Positions 52,454 through 61,363 of a stretch of 64,000 nt of DNA are shown piece after piece. Where the stretch lies: NCBI RefSeq assembly GCF_001676725.1, contig NZ_CP016172.1, positions 372,001-436,000 of the forward strand, written 5' to 3'. The DNA comes from Bordetella flabilis. GTDB lineage: Bacteria; Pseudomonadota; Gammaproteobacteria; Burkholderiales; Burkholderiaceae_B. The first letter of the stretch is position 1; each line of letters begins with the position of its first letter. The notes under the pieces are model-generated. The model saw nothing but the letters and a program-made list of their open reading frames with translations, ran no database searches and had not been told where the DNA came from. The position numbers and the translations under genes are program-made.

Positions 52454-54172
52454 TCAGCGCCAGGTCGATTGTTGGCGGTCGTAGCTGCCCGCGAATGGAT
52501 CGACGGTCTCGGCGATGAGACGTTTCTTGGCGATCTTGCGCGACGGTGTACGGGGGAAATCCTCTTTCATGTACTGCAGGTAGCGCGGGACCTTGAAAGG
52601 CGCGAGATGCCGGGCGCAGTGCGCGAAGATCGCTTCGGGCGGAACATCCGCGGCGGTCAGGCCGGTGCGCAGCTTGATGTACGCCTTGACCTCCTCGCGG
52701 CGCAACGGGTCGGGCACCGGGACGACGGCCGCCTCTTCGATGTCGTCCATGCCGCGCAGTACGGCCTCGACCTCGTTGGCGGCGATGTTCTCGCCCGCGC
52801 GCTTGATCATTTCCTTGATGCGGCCGACGAGGTAGTAGTAGCCATCCGCATCGCGCCGGAACAAGTCGCCGGTGCGGAACCAGGGACCGTCGAAGCTCTC
52901 CGCGTTGGCCTGCGGCCGCTTGTAGTAGCCCAGGAAGATGCCGCGCCCGCGCACCCACAGTTCGCCGATTTCGCCTTCGGGCGTCGGCGTGCCGTCCTCA
53001 TTGCGGATATCGAAACGGCGGTAGGCTGCCGGCAGCCCGCAACTGCGCAAGAGCGACATTTCCCGCGCCCATGCGGGCATGAGCGCTCCCGTGCCGATCT
53101 CCGTCATGCCGTAGCCTTCCCGCGCCGTCAGCGCGAAGCGGCGTTGCACGTCGCGCCGCGCCGACTCGGTCCAGCCGTAGATGCTGATGTACTTGAGGCT
53201 GATCTTCAGGTCTTCCTCGGATTCGGGGTAATGCGACAGGGCCGGCTCCGGGAAGATGCAATAGTGGATGCGATAGTCCTTCAGCCAGGACATGAAGCGG
53301 CTCAAGCTCATGCGGTCGGCGATGAACGCCGTACCACCCAGCGCCAGCGTCATCAGGAACTGCCACATGGGGTCCATGTAGAAAAACGGCGCCCAGATCA
53401 ACACGTTCTGGATCCCACCTTCGTCGGTGCGCCGATGCCGGGCGGAATTGTGCGCATGGATCATCCAGTAGTCGTGCGTCAGCAGGCACCCCTTGGGAAA
53501 GCCCGTCGTGCCGGAGGTGTACTGCAGGTTGAGCACGTCCGTACGCGCGACCGGCGCGGGCGCGACGAATCCGGGGCTGCCATCGCGGACCAGGGCGCTC
53601 CAGTCGGGATGGGCGGTGTCGTCCCGTGTGCTGCCGGTTTGCGGGTCCACGCGGTCCACGCCGTCGTCCTGCGCATCGCCAGGCCGTGTGTCCACGGTTT
53701 CCGCGTGAACGACGATCCGCTCGGGTGCGAGCAGGGGCGGCAGCACGGGCAATGCATCGAGCCTGGGAAGCAGGGCCGAGTCCACGATCACATACTGCGC
53801 GTCCGAATCCCGCAGTACGAAATCCAGCTCATCGGTCGTGTACGAGGTATTGACCGGAACCATCACCGCACCGATGCGCCCCAGCGCCACCCAACTGACC
53901 GGAAACGCCGGTGTATTGCCCAGCATGACCGCGACATGGCAGCCTTTGCGCACGCCGCGGAGCAGCAGGCTGGACGCCAGCCGGTCCGCCTGCTCGTTCA
54001 GTTCGGCATAAGTCATGGATCGGCGCTGCTCGAACCATACGGCGGCAGTGGCGCCGCCCATCAGCGCCGCGCGCTGGCGCACGAATTCGCCCAGCGATTC
54101 GGGCAGGGCAAGCGACTCTTCGCGTTCCCGGCGGACGAGCTCGGCCTGCACGGTCGAAGACTGTGTATGCAT
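52454..54172 (-). CDS. AMP-binding acyl-CoA synthetase/ligase
   Basis: A 572-residue class I adenylate-forming enzyme with GAGGGAAA before the ATG. The phosphate loop is LQYTSGTTGFPKGCLLTHDY; further motifs are YGMTEIGTGALMP, WFRTGDLFRRDADGYYYLVGRIKEMIKRAGENIAANEVE, and the C-terminal catalytic-lysine segment FPRTPSRKIAKKRL. It activates a carboxylic acid (substrate unknown) to its CoA thioester. It lies 21 bp upstream of the amidohydrolase and 57 bp downstream of the ABC ATPase in one operon. Confidence 0.92.
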   Translation of the reverse strand: MHTQSSTVQAELVRREREESLALPESLGEFVRQRAALMGGATAAVWFEQRRSMTYAELNEQADRLASSLLLRGVRKGCHVAVMLGNTPAFPVSWVALGRIGAVMVPVNTSYTTDELDFVLRDSDAQYVIVDSALLPRLDALPVLPPLLAPERIVVHAETVDTRPGDAQDDGVDRVDPQTGSTRDDTAHPDWSALVRDGSPGFVAPAPVARTDVLNLQYTSGTTGFPKGCLLTHDYWMIHAHNSARHRRTDEGGIQNVLIWAPFFYMDPMWQFLMTLALGGTAFIADRMSLSRFMSWLKDYRIHYCIFPEPALSHYPESEEDLKISLKYISIYGWTESARRDVQRRFALTAREGYGMTEIGTGALMPAWAREMSLLRSCGLPAAYRRFDIRNEDGTPTPEGEIGELWVRGRGIFLGYYKRPQANAESFDGPWFRTGDLFRRDADGYYYLVGRIKEMIKRAGENIAANEVEAVLRGMDDIEEAAVVPVPDPLRREEVKAYIKLRTGLTAADVPPEAIFAHCARHLAPFKVPRYLQYMKEDFPRTPSRKIAKKRLIAETVDPFAGSYDRQQSTWR

Positions 54173-54229
54173 TGAATTTCCCTCAAGTATCCGGTCGCAG
54201 CCCGCGGCGTGCTGCCGTTTAACGTAGAC

Positions 54230-55348
54230 CTAGTCCAGCACCACGCAATCCCGGTGCGACCACGTCAGCCGTACCGGGGCATCGCGCGGCAGCGGTATCC
54301 GGTCGCGCCGGTTCTGTTCCTGCACCACCATCCGGATCGACCCGGCCACGCGGACGTGGTGGCGTACGATGCCGCCCAGGATGATCGTGTCTTCCAGGAT
54401 GCCGTCCACCGTTTGGAGGCCCGCGCCGGCCTGCTCGCCAACCGGCTGCATGGCGATGCTTTCCGGCCGTAACAGCAGGCAGGCGGACTTGCCTGGCGCC
54501 GGCGCGTTCGCCGCCGGTGCGGCGGCGGTCGATGCGGCAAGCGTGGCGCGGGCATCGCCGAACCCGGTGGACACCGCCACACCGTCGTCGGTGGCCGCCC
54601 GCACATCGCAAGCCAGCAGGTTCGCCGTGCCGATGAAATCGGCGGCAAAGCGGGTGGCGGGGCGGAAGTACAGGTTTTCCGGCCGGTCCTCCTGCTCGAT
54701 GCGTCCGCCGTTCATCAGGACGATGCGGTCGGACATGGTCAGCGCCTCGTCCTGGTCGTGGGTGACATTCAGCATGGTGATGCCGAGTTCGGCGTGAATG
54801 CGCCGCAATTCCAGCTGCATTTGCTCGCGCAGCTTCTTGTCCAGGGCGCCGAGCGGTTCGTCCAGCAGGATCAGCGCGGGGTTGTAGACGATGCAGCGCG
54901 CCAGGGACACTCGCTGCTGCTGGCCGCCGGAAAGCTCGCGCGGCTTGCGCGCGGCCAGGTCGGGCAGACGGACAAGCGCCAGCACATCGCGCACCTTGCG
55001 TTCGATCTCCGTCCTGGAGAGCTTGCGCACCCGCAACGGGAAGGCAATGTTCTCGAACACCGTCATGTGCGGCATCAGGGCATAGTTCTGGAACACCATG
55101 CCCAACTGCCGCTGGCTGGGCGGGCTGTTGGTGACATCGCGACCGCCGATCAGTATCCGTCCCGTGGACGGCGGCACCATGCCGGCGATCAGGTTCAGCA
55201 GGGTCGTCTTGCCGGACCCGCTGGGGCCGAGCAGTGTCACGAATTCGCCTTTGCGCACCGCCAGGTCCACGGGATGCAGGGCCTGTACGCTGCCATAGCG
55301 TTTGGAGACTTGCCGGAGTTCGATCATGTTCATGGCGACTGGATCCAT
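54230..55348 (-). CDS. ABC transporter ATP-binding protein (PotA-like)
   Basis: A 372-residue ATPase of the spermidine/putrescine (PotA) type: Walker A GPSGSGKTT, Q-loop GMVFQNYALMPHM, signature LSGGQQQRVSLARC, Walker B LILLDEPLGALD, and H-loop THDQDEALTMSD, followed by a TOBE-type C-terminal domain (LLLRPESIAMQPVGEQ). The ATG at 55348 is 4 bp from the upstream stop; ATGs at 55333 and 55327 are alternative starts. It energises the two permeases and receptor encoded in the same operon. Confidence 0.92.
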   Translation of the reverse strand: MDPVAMNMIELRQVSKRYGSVQALHPVDLAVRKGEFVTLLGPSGSGKTTLLNLIAGMVPPSTGRILIGGRDVTNSPPSQRQLGMVFQNYALMPHMTVFENIAFPLRVRKLSRTEIERKVRDVLALVRLPDLAARKPRELSGGQQQRVSLARCIVYNPALILLDEPLGALDKKLREQMQLELRRIHAELGITMLNVTHDQDEALTMSDRIVLMNGGRIEQEDRPENLYFRPATRFAADFIGTANLLACDVRAATDDGVAVSTGFGDARATLAASTAAAPAANAPAPGKSACLLLRPESIAMQPVGEQAGAGLQTVDGILEDTIILGGIVRHHVRVAGSIRMVVQEQNRRDRIPLPRDAPVRLTWSHRDCVVLD

Positions 55349-55352
55349 GGAT

Positions 55353-56936
55353 TCAGCGGTTGCCGCGCAGGATCACGCGCGCGGCGTTATGGCCGGGTAC
55401 GCCGGTCACGCCACCACCTGGATGGACGGAGGCGCCGCACTGGTACAGGCCGGCGATGGGGGTGCGATAGTCCGCGGCGCCGCGAACCGGTCGGCGGAAG
55501 AAGATCTGGTCGGCGCTGAGCTCCCCATGGTGGACGTGCCCGCCGGGCAGGGCGAATCTTTCTTCCAGGTCCTGCGGAGCGAGCACCTGTACCTGGTCCA
55601 CGCAGTCGCGGAATCCGGGCGCATGCGCTTCCAGCGTTTCGAACACCGTGTCGCGCAGGCGGTCGCGCGCCATGTCGCGGTCGTGGTCCAGCAATCGGTA
55701 GGGAGCATGTTGGCCGAAGATGCTGATCAAATGTTTGCCGGCGGGCGCCACGGTGGGATCCAGCTTGCTCGGCGTAAGGACCACCAGCGGCAGCCGGGGC
55801 GCCAACATGCCATGGCGGGCGGCGTCGTAGGACTGCTCCAGGTAGTCCACTGACGGCGCGATGCGGACCTGCGTGGGGTAATCGAAACCGGCCGATGCCG
55901 CATCGAAGTCCTTGAAGACCGGCAGCCGGTTCATGGCCAGGTTCACCTTGAACGCGTGAGATGCGTCGCGGATGCGATCGACGCGCTGCATGAACTCCGT
56001 GGGTACGTTCGACGGATCGATGAGTTCGCGGAACAGGACCTTGGTGGCGGCATTGGAAACCACGCAGGTGGCGCGCAGCGTTTCGCCGCTGGCCAGCGTG
56101 ACGCCCGTCGCTCTGCCGCCTTCCACATTGACCCGGGCGACCGGAGCGCCCAGGCGAACCTCCATGCCGTGCGCCTGCCCCGCGGCCGCGATGGCTTCGG
56201 AGATCGACCCCATGCCGCCGCGTACGAACCCGGCCGGCCCCGCGGGCGTGGTGTGATCGCGGACATAGCCACGCAACAGCACATAGGCCGAGCCCGGCGC
56301 GGACAGCGTGGTGGTGGCGCCGCCGCACGCCACATAGAACCCCAGCGCCGCGATCACTTCGTCGGATTGGAACCAGCGTCCCAGGAAATCCCGCGCGCTC
56401 AGCGTCAAAACGTCGTAAAGATCATAGAACTGATCGCCTATATTTCGGTAGCGCCAGGCGAAGCCAAGCAGCCGCAGCCGGGACGACAGGTCGCGCGCCG
56501 CCGGATCGGGCGGGATCTCCCACAGCATGCGCGATACCGTAGCGCCCAATCGGGCCATATGGTCGCGGTAGCGGGGGTAGGCCGCCGCATCCGCGGCGCT
56601 GTAGCGCGCCATGCCGGCGTGGATCCGGGCGTCGTCGCCAAAGGTAAGGCTACGTCCTTCGCCGTACAGGTGCAGCATGGGCGTGGGGGGAATGATGGAA
56701 TAGCCGTGGCGTGCCAGTTCCAGTTCCTGGATGATGCGCGGCTGCAGCAGCGCCATGGTGTAGGAGGCGACCGATACCCGGTAACCGGGCCACACCGCCT
56801 CGCTGACCGCCGCGCCGCCGATGACCTCACGCCGCTCCAGCACGCATACCTTGCGGCCGGCCCGCGCCAGGTAGGCCCCGCAGACCAGTCCGTTGTGTCC
56901 ACCGCCGATGATGATTGCGTCGTAGCTTGTCGCCAT
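55353..56936 (-). CDS. FAD-dependent oxidoreductase (phytoene-desaturase/PYROXD2-like)
   Basis: A 527-residue flavoprotein with AAGGAAA before the ATG. The dinucleotide-binding motif is YDAIIIGGGHNGLVCGAYLARAG, and ERREVIGGAAVSEAVWPGY follows. The C-terminal FAD segment reads AGLYQCGASVHPGGGVTGVPGHNAA. This is the NAD(P)/FAD oxidoreductase subgroup related to carotenoid desaturases and PYROXD2; it probably oxidises an amine or a saturated carbon chain in this context. It is encoded between the permease and the ATPase of a polyamine-type transporter, so the substrate is probably the imported compound or a derivative. Confidence 0.88.
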   Translation of the reverse strand: MATSYDAIIIGGGHNGLVCGAYLARAGRKVCVLERREVIGGAAVSEAVWPGYRVSVASYTMALLQPRIIQELELARHGYSIIPPTPMLHLYGEGRSLTFGDDARIHAGMARYSAADAAAYPRYRDHMARLGATVSRMLWEIPPDPAARDLSSRLRLLGFAWRYRNIGDQFYDLYDVLTLSARDFLGRWFQSDEVIAALGFYVACGGATTTLSAPGSAYVLLRGYVRDHTTPAGPAGFVRGGMGSISEAIAAAGQAHGMEVRLGAPVARVNVEGGRATGVTLASGETLRATCVVSNAATKVLFRELIDPSNVPTEFMQRVDRIRDASHAFKVNLAMNRLPVFKDFDAASAGFDYPTQVRIAPSVDYLEQSYDAARHGMLAPRLPLVVLTPSKLDPTVAPAGKHLISIFGQHAPYRLLDHDRDMARDRLRDTVFETLEAHAPGFRDCVDQVQVLAPQDLEERFALPGGHVHHGELSADQIFFRRPVRGAADYRTPIAGLYQCGASVHPGGGVTGVPGHNAARVILRGNR

Positions 56937-56948
56937 GGGTTTCCTTGG

Positions 56949-57776
56949 TCAATCGGATCGCCGATGTGTCGGCTGCAAGGCCATGATGGCCAGGCAGACC
57001 ACCAGCGACAGCAAAGTGAGCAGGGTCGATACGGCGGCCAGCACCGGAGAGACCTCCCAGCGGATCGCGCTGTACATCTTCACGGGCAGGGTCATGGACT
57101 CCGGGCCTGTGATGAAGTACGCGATGATGACCTCGTCGAAGGAGATCAGGAAGGCGAAGAGGGCGCCCACGAGGACGGATGGCCGGATCTGCGGCAGCAC
57201 GACTTCCGTGAAAATGCGCAGGCGGCCAGCGCCCATGATCATGGCGGCGGTTTCGAGCGCGGGATCGGCGTGTCGCAGCCCGGCGCCCAGGGCGACCAGC
57301 ATGAAGGGAATGGTTGCCACGGTATGCGCCAGGACCACGCCCAGCGTCGTGTTGACCAGGCGCAGGGTGGACAGGTGCATGTACATGCCCAGGCCCAGCA
57401 CCACCACGGGCACCAGCATCGGCGCCAGCGAAACCAGTTCCAGCACGCGGCGGCCGCGAAAGCGCCCGCGCGCCAGTGCATACGATGCCGGCAGGGCGAT
57501 CAGCAGCGACAGCGCCGTCACGCAGCCCGCCACCAGCAGGCTTTGCAGGGCCGACCCCCACCATGCGGGATCGCCCAGGAACTGGCGGAACAGCGCCAAC
57601 GAGAACTCCTTGGGCGGAAAGCTCAGCTCCTGCGTGCCGCTGAAGGAGATCGGAATGACGATCAGGCTGGGCAGCAGCAGGAACAGATAGCCGATCCACG
57701 CGGCGGCGGCGCCGGCCAGGCGCCAGGCGTGCCGCGCGGTGAACACCGGAGGGTGGTGTGCGTCGGGTTCAGTCAT
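56949..57776 (-). CDS. ABC transporter permease (PotC-like)
   Basis: A 275-residue permease with six predicted membrane helices, started at the ATG at 57776, which overlaps the stop of the first permease by 4 bp. The cytoplasmic EAA-loop reads ETAAMIMGAGRLRIFTEVVLPQIRPS. The subunit pattern (LLPSLIVIPISF, FPPKEFSLALFRQFL) is PotC-like. It pairs with the PotB-like permease encoded upstream. Confidence 0.92.
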   Translation of the reverse strand: MTEPDAHHPPVFTARHAWRLAGAAAAWIGYLFLLLPSLIVIPISFSGTQELSFPPKEFSLALFRQFLGDPAWWGSALQSLLVAGCVTALSLLIALPASYALARGRFRGRRVLELVSLAPMLVPVVVLGLGMYMHLSTLRLVNTTLGVVLAHTVATIPFMLVALGAGLRHADPALETAAMIMGAGRLRIFTEVVLPQIRPSVLVGALFAFLISFDEVIIAYFITGPESMTLPVKMYSAIRWEVSPVLAAVSTLLTLLSLVVCLAIMALQPTHRRSD

Positions 57777-58609
57777 GCGAATGTCGTCTCCCGGTCGCGC
57801 TGCACCCGGATCAGCATTGCTATCAACAGGGCCGATATGGCCAGGAGCACGAAGGCGATCGAGGATGCCAGGTTCCAATCCAGGGTCTGCCGCGTGTAGA
57901 AATCGATCAGGTTGGCCAGCATCATGTCCTGGCGGCCGCCGAGCAGCGCCGGCGTGATGTACATCCCCATGGACAGCGTCAGGCACATCAGCACTCCTGC
58001 GCATACCCCGGGCAGGCTCAGCGGCAGGGTGATGCGGGTAAAGATGCGCCATTGGCCGGCGCCCATGATCTCCGCCGCCAGGTGCAGGCTGCGATTCTGG
58101 TTGATCAGGCTGGCCATGACGGGCAGCACCATGAAGGGGAGCAGGTAGTTGGTCATACCGAGGACCACGCCTGTGCGATTGAACAGCAGCTCGACGTGCC
58201 ATGTTCCGCCCGATATCCATCCCAGCAGCCGGTTCACGAGACCGCTATTGCCCAGGACGATGGTGAAGGCATAGCTCTTGACCAGGATGCTGGTCCAGAA
58301 AGGCAGCATCACCATGATCAGGTAGGGCGCCCGGCGGCGTGCCGGCATGGCTGCGAGGTGCATCGCGATCAAGTAACCCAGCACCAGGCTGGTCAGCGTG
58401 GCCAGCACGCTGATGTGCAGCGTATTGCCCAGCACGCGATGGATCAGCGTGCCGCTGGCCACCTCGGCATAGCCGCGCAGGGTGTAGCCGTGGTCGTAGA
58501 TACTGGACCAGCCCACCAGCCCCAGCGGCACCAGGAAGAACAGGAGCAGCAGCGCGCAGAGGGGAACCAGCAGGACGACCACGGTCCTGGTGCTCAGGGT
58601 ATGCGCCAT
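57773..58609 (-). CDS. ABC transporter permease (PotB-like)
   Basis: A 278-residue permease with about six membrane helices, started at the ATG at 58609, which is 8 bp from the receptor gene's stop. The EAA-loop is LAAEIMGAGQWRIFTRITLPLSLPG, and the periplasmic start (VPLGLVGWSSIYDHGYTLRGYAEV) is typical of PotB/PotH. It forms the channel with the PotC-like subunit. Confidence 0.92.
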   Translation of the reverse strand: MAHTLSTRTVVVLLVPLCALLLLFFLVPLGLVGWSSIYDHGYTLRGYAEVASGTLIHRVLGNTLHISVLATLTSLVLGYLIAMHLAAMPARRRAPYLIMVMLPFWTSILVKSYAFTIVLGNSGLVNRLLGWISGGTWHVELLFNRTGVVLGMTNYLLPFMVLPVMASLINQNRSLHLAAEIMGAGQWRIFTRITLPLSLPGVCAGVLMCLTLSMGMYITPALLGGRQDMMLANLIDFYTRQTLDWNLASSIAFVLLAISALLIAMLIRVQRDRETTFA

Positions 58610-58617
58610 GGCGTGCC

Positions 58618-59688
58618 CTAGACCAGCAGCCACTCGGTGAAACGGCGCTGCAGCTTGTCGTAGTGCTCGCCCCACCAGGCGTCGTTGATGATGATGGCGT
58701 CCGGGCTCTTCATGTCGGGCATGCGGCGACGGGCGTCCGCGCTGGCGAGCTCGACGGCCCCCGCGACGTTGGGCGAGAACTCCACCTGTTCGCAGAACGC
58801 CGCCTGCCGGTCCGGACGCAGGCAGAAGGCGACATAGCGCATGGCATTCTGGATATTCTTGCCGCCCTTGGGGACGGCCAGGTATTCCAGGCTGTTCAAG
58901 GTCTGGCGCATGGACATGGCCACCGACGAGCCCGCGCGCTGCGCCGGCAGCACGCGGCTCAGGTAGGTGTAGGAGAAATCGATTTCATTGCTGGTCAGCA
59001 GGGTCACGGTTTCCGGCGTGGTCTCGATCCACTTGCGCACGGCCGGCTTGATGCGGTCCATCGACTTGAAGGCCCGTTCGACATCCAGCGGATACAGCTG
59101 CGCCGGCGGAACGCCGTCGGCGAGCAGGGCCATCTCCAGGTTCTCGCTGGCCCGCGAGCGCAGCCCGCGCCGCCCAGGAAAGCGCTTCAGGTCCCACAAC
59201 TCGGCGAAGGTCGTCGGATGCTTGCCGTCGGGAAACTTCCTGGGGTCGTAGGCGATGCCGCCGGCATAGGAATAAGTGCCCACATGGTCCTTGCCGGCCG
59301 GCTGCAGCAGCTTGCCGGTGTCGACGATCCCCGCATCAATGGGCGCCCACAGGCCCTGGCGCGCACCGGCCATGATCTGCGGTCCAATGCTATCGAACAC
59401 GTCCCACGATACGTTGCCGCTGTCGACCTGTACCTTCATCCGTGTCAGGTCGGCGTTGTTCACCAAAGTGACGGCGATACCTGTTTCCTTGGCGAATGGC
59501 TCGGCAAAGGCTTGCCGCACCGCCGTTTCATACGCGCCGCCCCAGCAGGTGACGCTGATGCCGCGGCTCTGCGCGCGCAGCGGCAAGGCGGTGCCGAGGG
59601 TGGCCATGCCGGCCATGGCCACGCCGGCCTTCAACAGGGAGCGGCGCGATACGCCCCGGCCCTGGCTTTGCGGATCATGCTTTTTCAT
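58618..59688 (-). CDS. ABC transporter substrate-binding protein (PotD/PotF-like)
   Basis: A 356-residue periplasmic receptor with GGGGG before the ATG. The N-terminus has a twin-arginine-type leader (SRRSLLKAGVAMAGMATLG) ending before AQSRGISVTCWGGAYETAVRQ. Motifs such as FAKETGIAVTLVNNADLTRMKVQ, WDVFDSIGP, AGGIAYDPRKFPDGKHPTTF and WDLKRFPGRRGLR are those of polyamine-type receptors. The ligand specificity is not certain; putrescine, spermidine and other amine or acid ligands occur in this family. Confidence 0.9.
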   Translation of the reverse strand: MKKHDPQSQGRGVSRRSLLKAGVAMAGMATLGTALPLRAQSRGISVTCWGGAYETAVRQAFAEPFAKETGIAVTLVNNADLTRMKVQVDSGNVSWDVFDSIGPQIMAGARQGLWAPIDAGIVDTGKLLQPAGKDHVGTYSYAGGIAYDPRKFPDGKHPTTFAELWDLKRFPGRRGLRSRASENLEMALLADGVPPAQLYPLDVERAFKSMDRIKPAVRKWIETTPETVTLLTSNEIDFSYTYLSRVLPAQRAGSSVAMSMRQTLNSLEYLAVPKGGKNIQNAMRYVAFCLRPDRQAAFCEQVEFSPNVAGAVELASADARRRMPDMKSPDAIIINDAWWGEHYDKLQRRFTEWLLV

Positions 59689-59742
59689 GTCGACCCCCTT
59701 GTTCCGTTCACTGCGGTTGCGGATGGCGGCTATGTCGGCGGA

Positions 59743-61236
59743 TCAAGACGCGATCCAGACCGCCTTCCAATCCATGTATTTGTCGAAGGCATGCAAGGAT
59801 TTGTCCCGTCCGAAGCCGGATTGCTTGAAACCGCCGAACGGCGCGGACATATTGCCACGGTCGAAGCAATTGACCCAGACGACGCCGGCGCGCAGGCTCT
59901 GCGCTGCCCGATGGGCGCGCCCCACGTCGCCCGTCCATACCGCAGCCGCAAGCCCATAGATGGTGTCGTTGGCGATGCGGATCGCCTCGTCGAAGCCGGT
60001 GACGGTAATGGCCGACAGCACGGGCCCGAAGATTTCGTCCTGTGCGATGCGCATGTCGTTGCGCACATCGCCGAACACGGTCGGCTCGATGAACCATCCA
60101 CCGCTGTCCACCCGCGCCGGATTGCCGCCCAGGACCAGCCGTGCGCCGTCCGCTCGGCCGGCGTCGATATAGGACATCACGCGCTCGTGCTGGACCTGGC
60201 TGACGATGGCGCCCATCCGGGTCGCCGGATCCAGCGGATCGCCGGGGACCAGTTCGCGGCCCACGGCCGCGATTTTCTCCAGCAGGGCGTCGCGGATCGG
60301 CGCCTCCACGATCAGCCGCGAGCCGGCATTGCAGACCTGACCGCTGTTGTTGAAGATGCCCAGCGCCACGGCGCGCGCCGCGGCGTCCAGGTCGGGGCAG
60401 TCGGCCAGCACGATGTGCGGGCTCTTGCCGCCGCATTCCAGGCCGACACGCTTGATGTTGGACTGGCCGGCGTATTGCATGAATAGCTTGCCCACCTCGG
60501 TGGAGCCGGTGAAGCCCACCGCGTCCACGTCCATGTGCAGGCCCAATGCGCGGCCAGCGGTTTCGCCATAGCCCGGGAGCACGTTCAGCACGCCGGGCGG
60601 TAGTCCGGCCTCCATCGCCAGGCCGGCGATGCGGATAGCGGTCAGCGGAGATTGCTCCGCCGGCTTCAGGATCACCGAGTTCCCCGCGGCCAGCGCCGGT
60701 CCCAGCTTCCAGGACGCCATGGATAGCGGGTAGTTCCAAGGCACGACCGCGGCGACCACTCCTAGCGGCTCGCGCAAGATCATGGTGGTCATATTGGGGG
60801 CGGAGGGCGCCATTTCTCCGTACAGCTTGTCGATGGCCTCGGCATACCACTGGATGCAGGTCGCCGAACTGACGATGTCGCCGTTGTAGGCGTTGGCGAT
60901 GGGCTTGCCGACATCCAGCGACTCCAGCAGCGCCAGTTCCTCGCGGTGCGCCATCATCAATTCAGCGAGTTTCAGCAGAACCTGTTTGCGTTCGGCGGGC
61001 GCCCGGCGCGACCAGACCCCGGATTCGAAAGCGCGACGGGCGCTGGCGACGGTGACGTCCACGTCCTCGGCATCGCAGGCGGCGATCTGGGCGATCGCCT
61101 GGCCCGTCGCCGGATTGATGGTGGCGAAGGTTTTTCCGGATAGTGCCGGACGGTACTGTCCGTCTATGAAAGCGCGCCATTCGGGCGTGCATTGCGCGGC
61201 GCGCGCCGCCCACTCTGTTTTGCCGGGGATGTTCAA
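59743..61236 (-). CDS. Aldehyde dehydrogenase (PuuC-like)
   Basis: A 497-residue NAD-dependent aldehyde dehydrogenase. The start is TTG at 61234-61236, supported by GGAGG 8 nt upstream and by the family N-terminus; the longer frame to 61467 crosses the divergent LysR gene. Catalytic residues are in LECGGKSPHIV (general base Glu) and NNSGQVCNAGSR (nucleophile Cys). Also WNYPLSMASWKLGPALAAGN, FTGSTEVGKLFM and FGGFKQSGFGRDKS. The closest characterised type is gamma-glutamyl-gamma-aminobutyraldehyde dehydrogenase. First gene of the operon, consistent with oxidation of an aldehyde made from an imported amine. Confidence 0.9.
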   Translation of the reverse strand: MNIPGKTEWAARAAQCTPEWRAFIDGQYRPALSGKTFATINPATGQAIAQIAACDAEDVDVTVASARRAFESGVWSRRAPAERKQVLLKLAELMMAHREELALLESLDVGKPIANAYNGDIVSSATCIQWYAEAIDKLYGEMAPSAPNMTTMILREPLGVVAAVVPWNYPLSMASWKLGPALAAGNSVILKPAEQSPLTAIRIAGLAMEAGLPPGVLNVLPGYGETAGRALGLHMDVDAVGFTGSTEVGKLFMQYAGQSNIKRVGLECGGKSPHIVLADCPDLDAAARAVALGIFNNSGQVCNAGSRLIVEAPIRDALLEKIAAVGRELVPGDPLDPATRMGAIVSQVQHERVMSYIDAGRADGARLVLGGNPARVDSGGWFIEPTVFGDVRNDMRIAQDEIFGPVLSAITVTGFDEAIRIANDTIYGLAAAVWTGDVGRAHRAAQSLRAGVVWVNCFDRGNMSAPFGGFKQSGFGRDKSLHAFDKYMDWKAVWIAS

Positions 61237-61363
61237 GGGCCATTCCTCCCAGGTGGTGTCGCGCCTGGCGCGACTGGAATGCTTGCAGTGTAGGAAGCTC
61301 AACTCATAATATCCAATACAGGTTTGGCAGCTTCTTCCTTCCAAAAAGTTATGGGGACCAGCG
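61237..61363. promoter_or_regulatory. Divergent promoter region of LysR gene and catabolic operon
   Basis: A 127-bp gap between divergent starts. The centre (61300-61325) is AT-rich (CTCATAATATCCAATACAGG) and probably contains both promoters. GGAAGCT (61293-61299) and AGCTTC (61329-61334) form a loose inverted repeat around it, which may be LysR contact sites. Confidence 0.4.

Noticed and set aside
51764..54175. An 803-codon plus-strand open frame opposite the amidohydrolase and acyl-CoA ligase genes
   Set aside because: It crosses two well-supported minus-strand genes and their intergenic gap, and its translation has no conserved motif.
58663..60486. A 607-codon plus-strand open frame opposite the ABC receptor and aldehyde dehydrogenase
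   Set aside because: It is a GC-driven shadow of conserved minus-strand genes.
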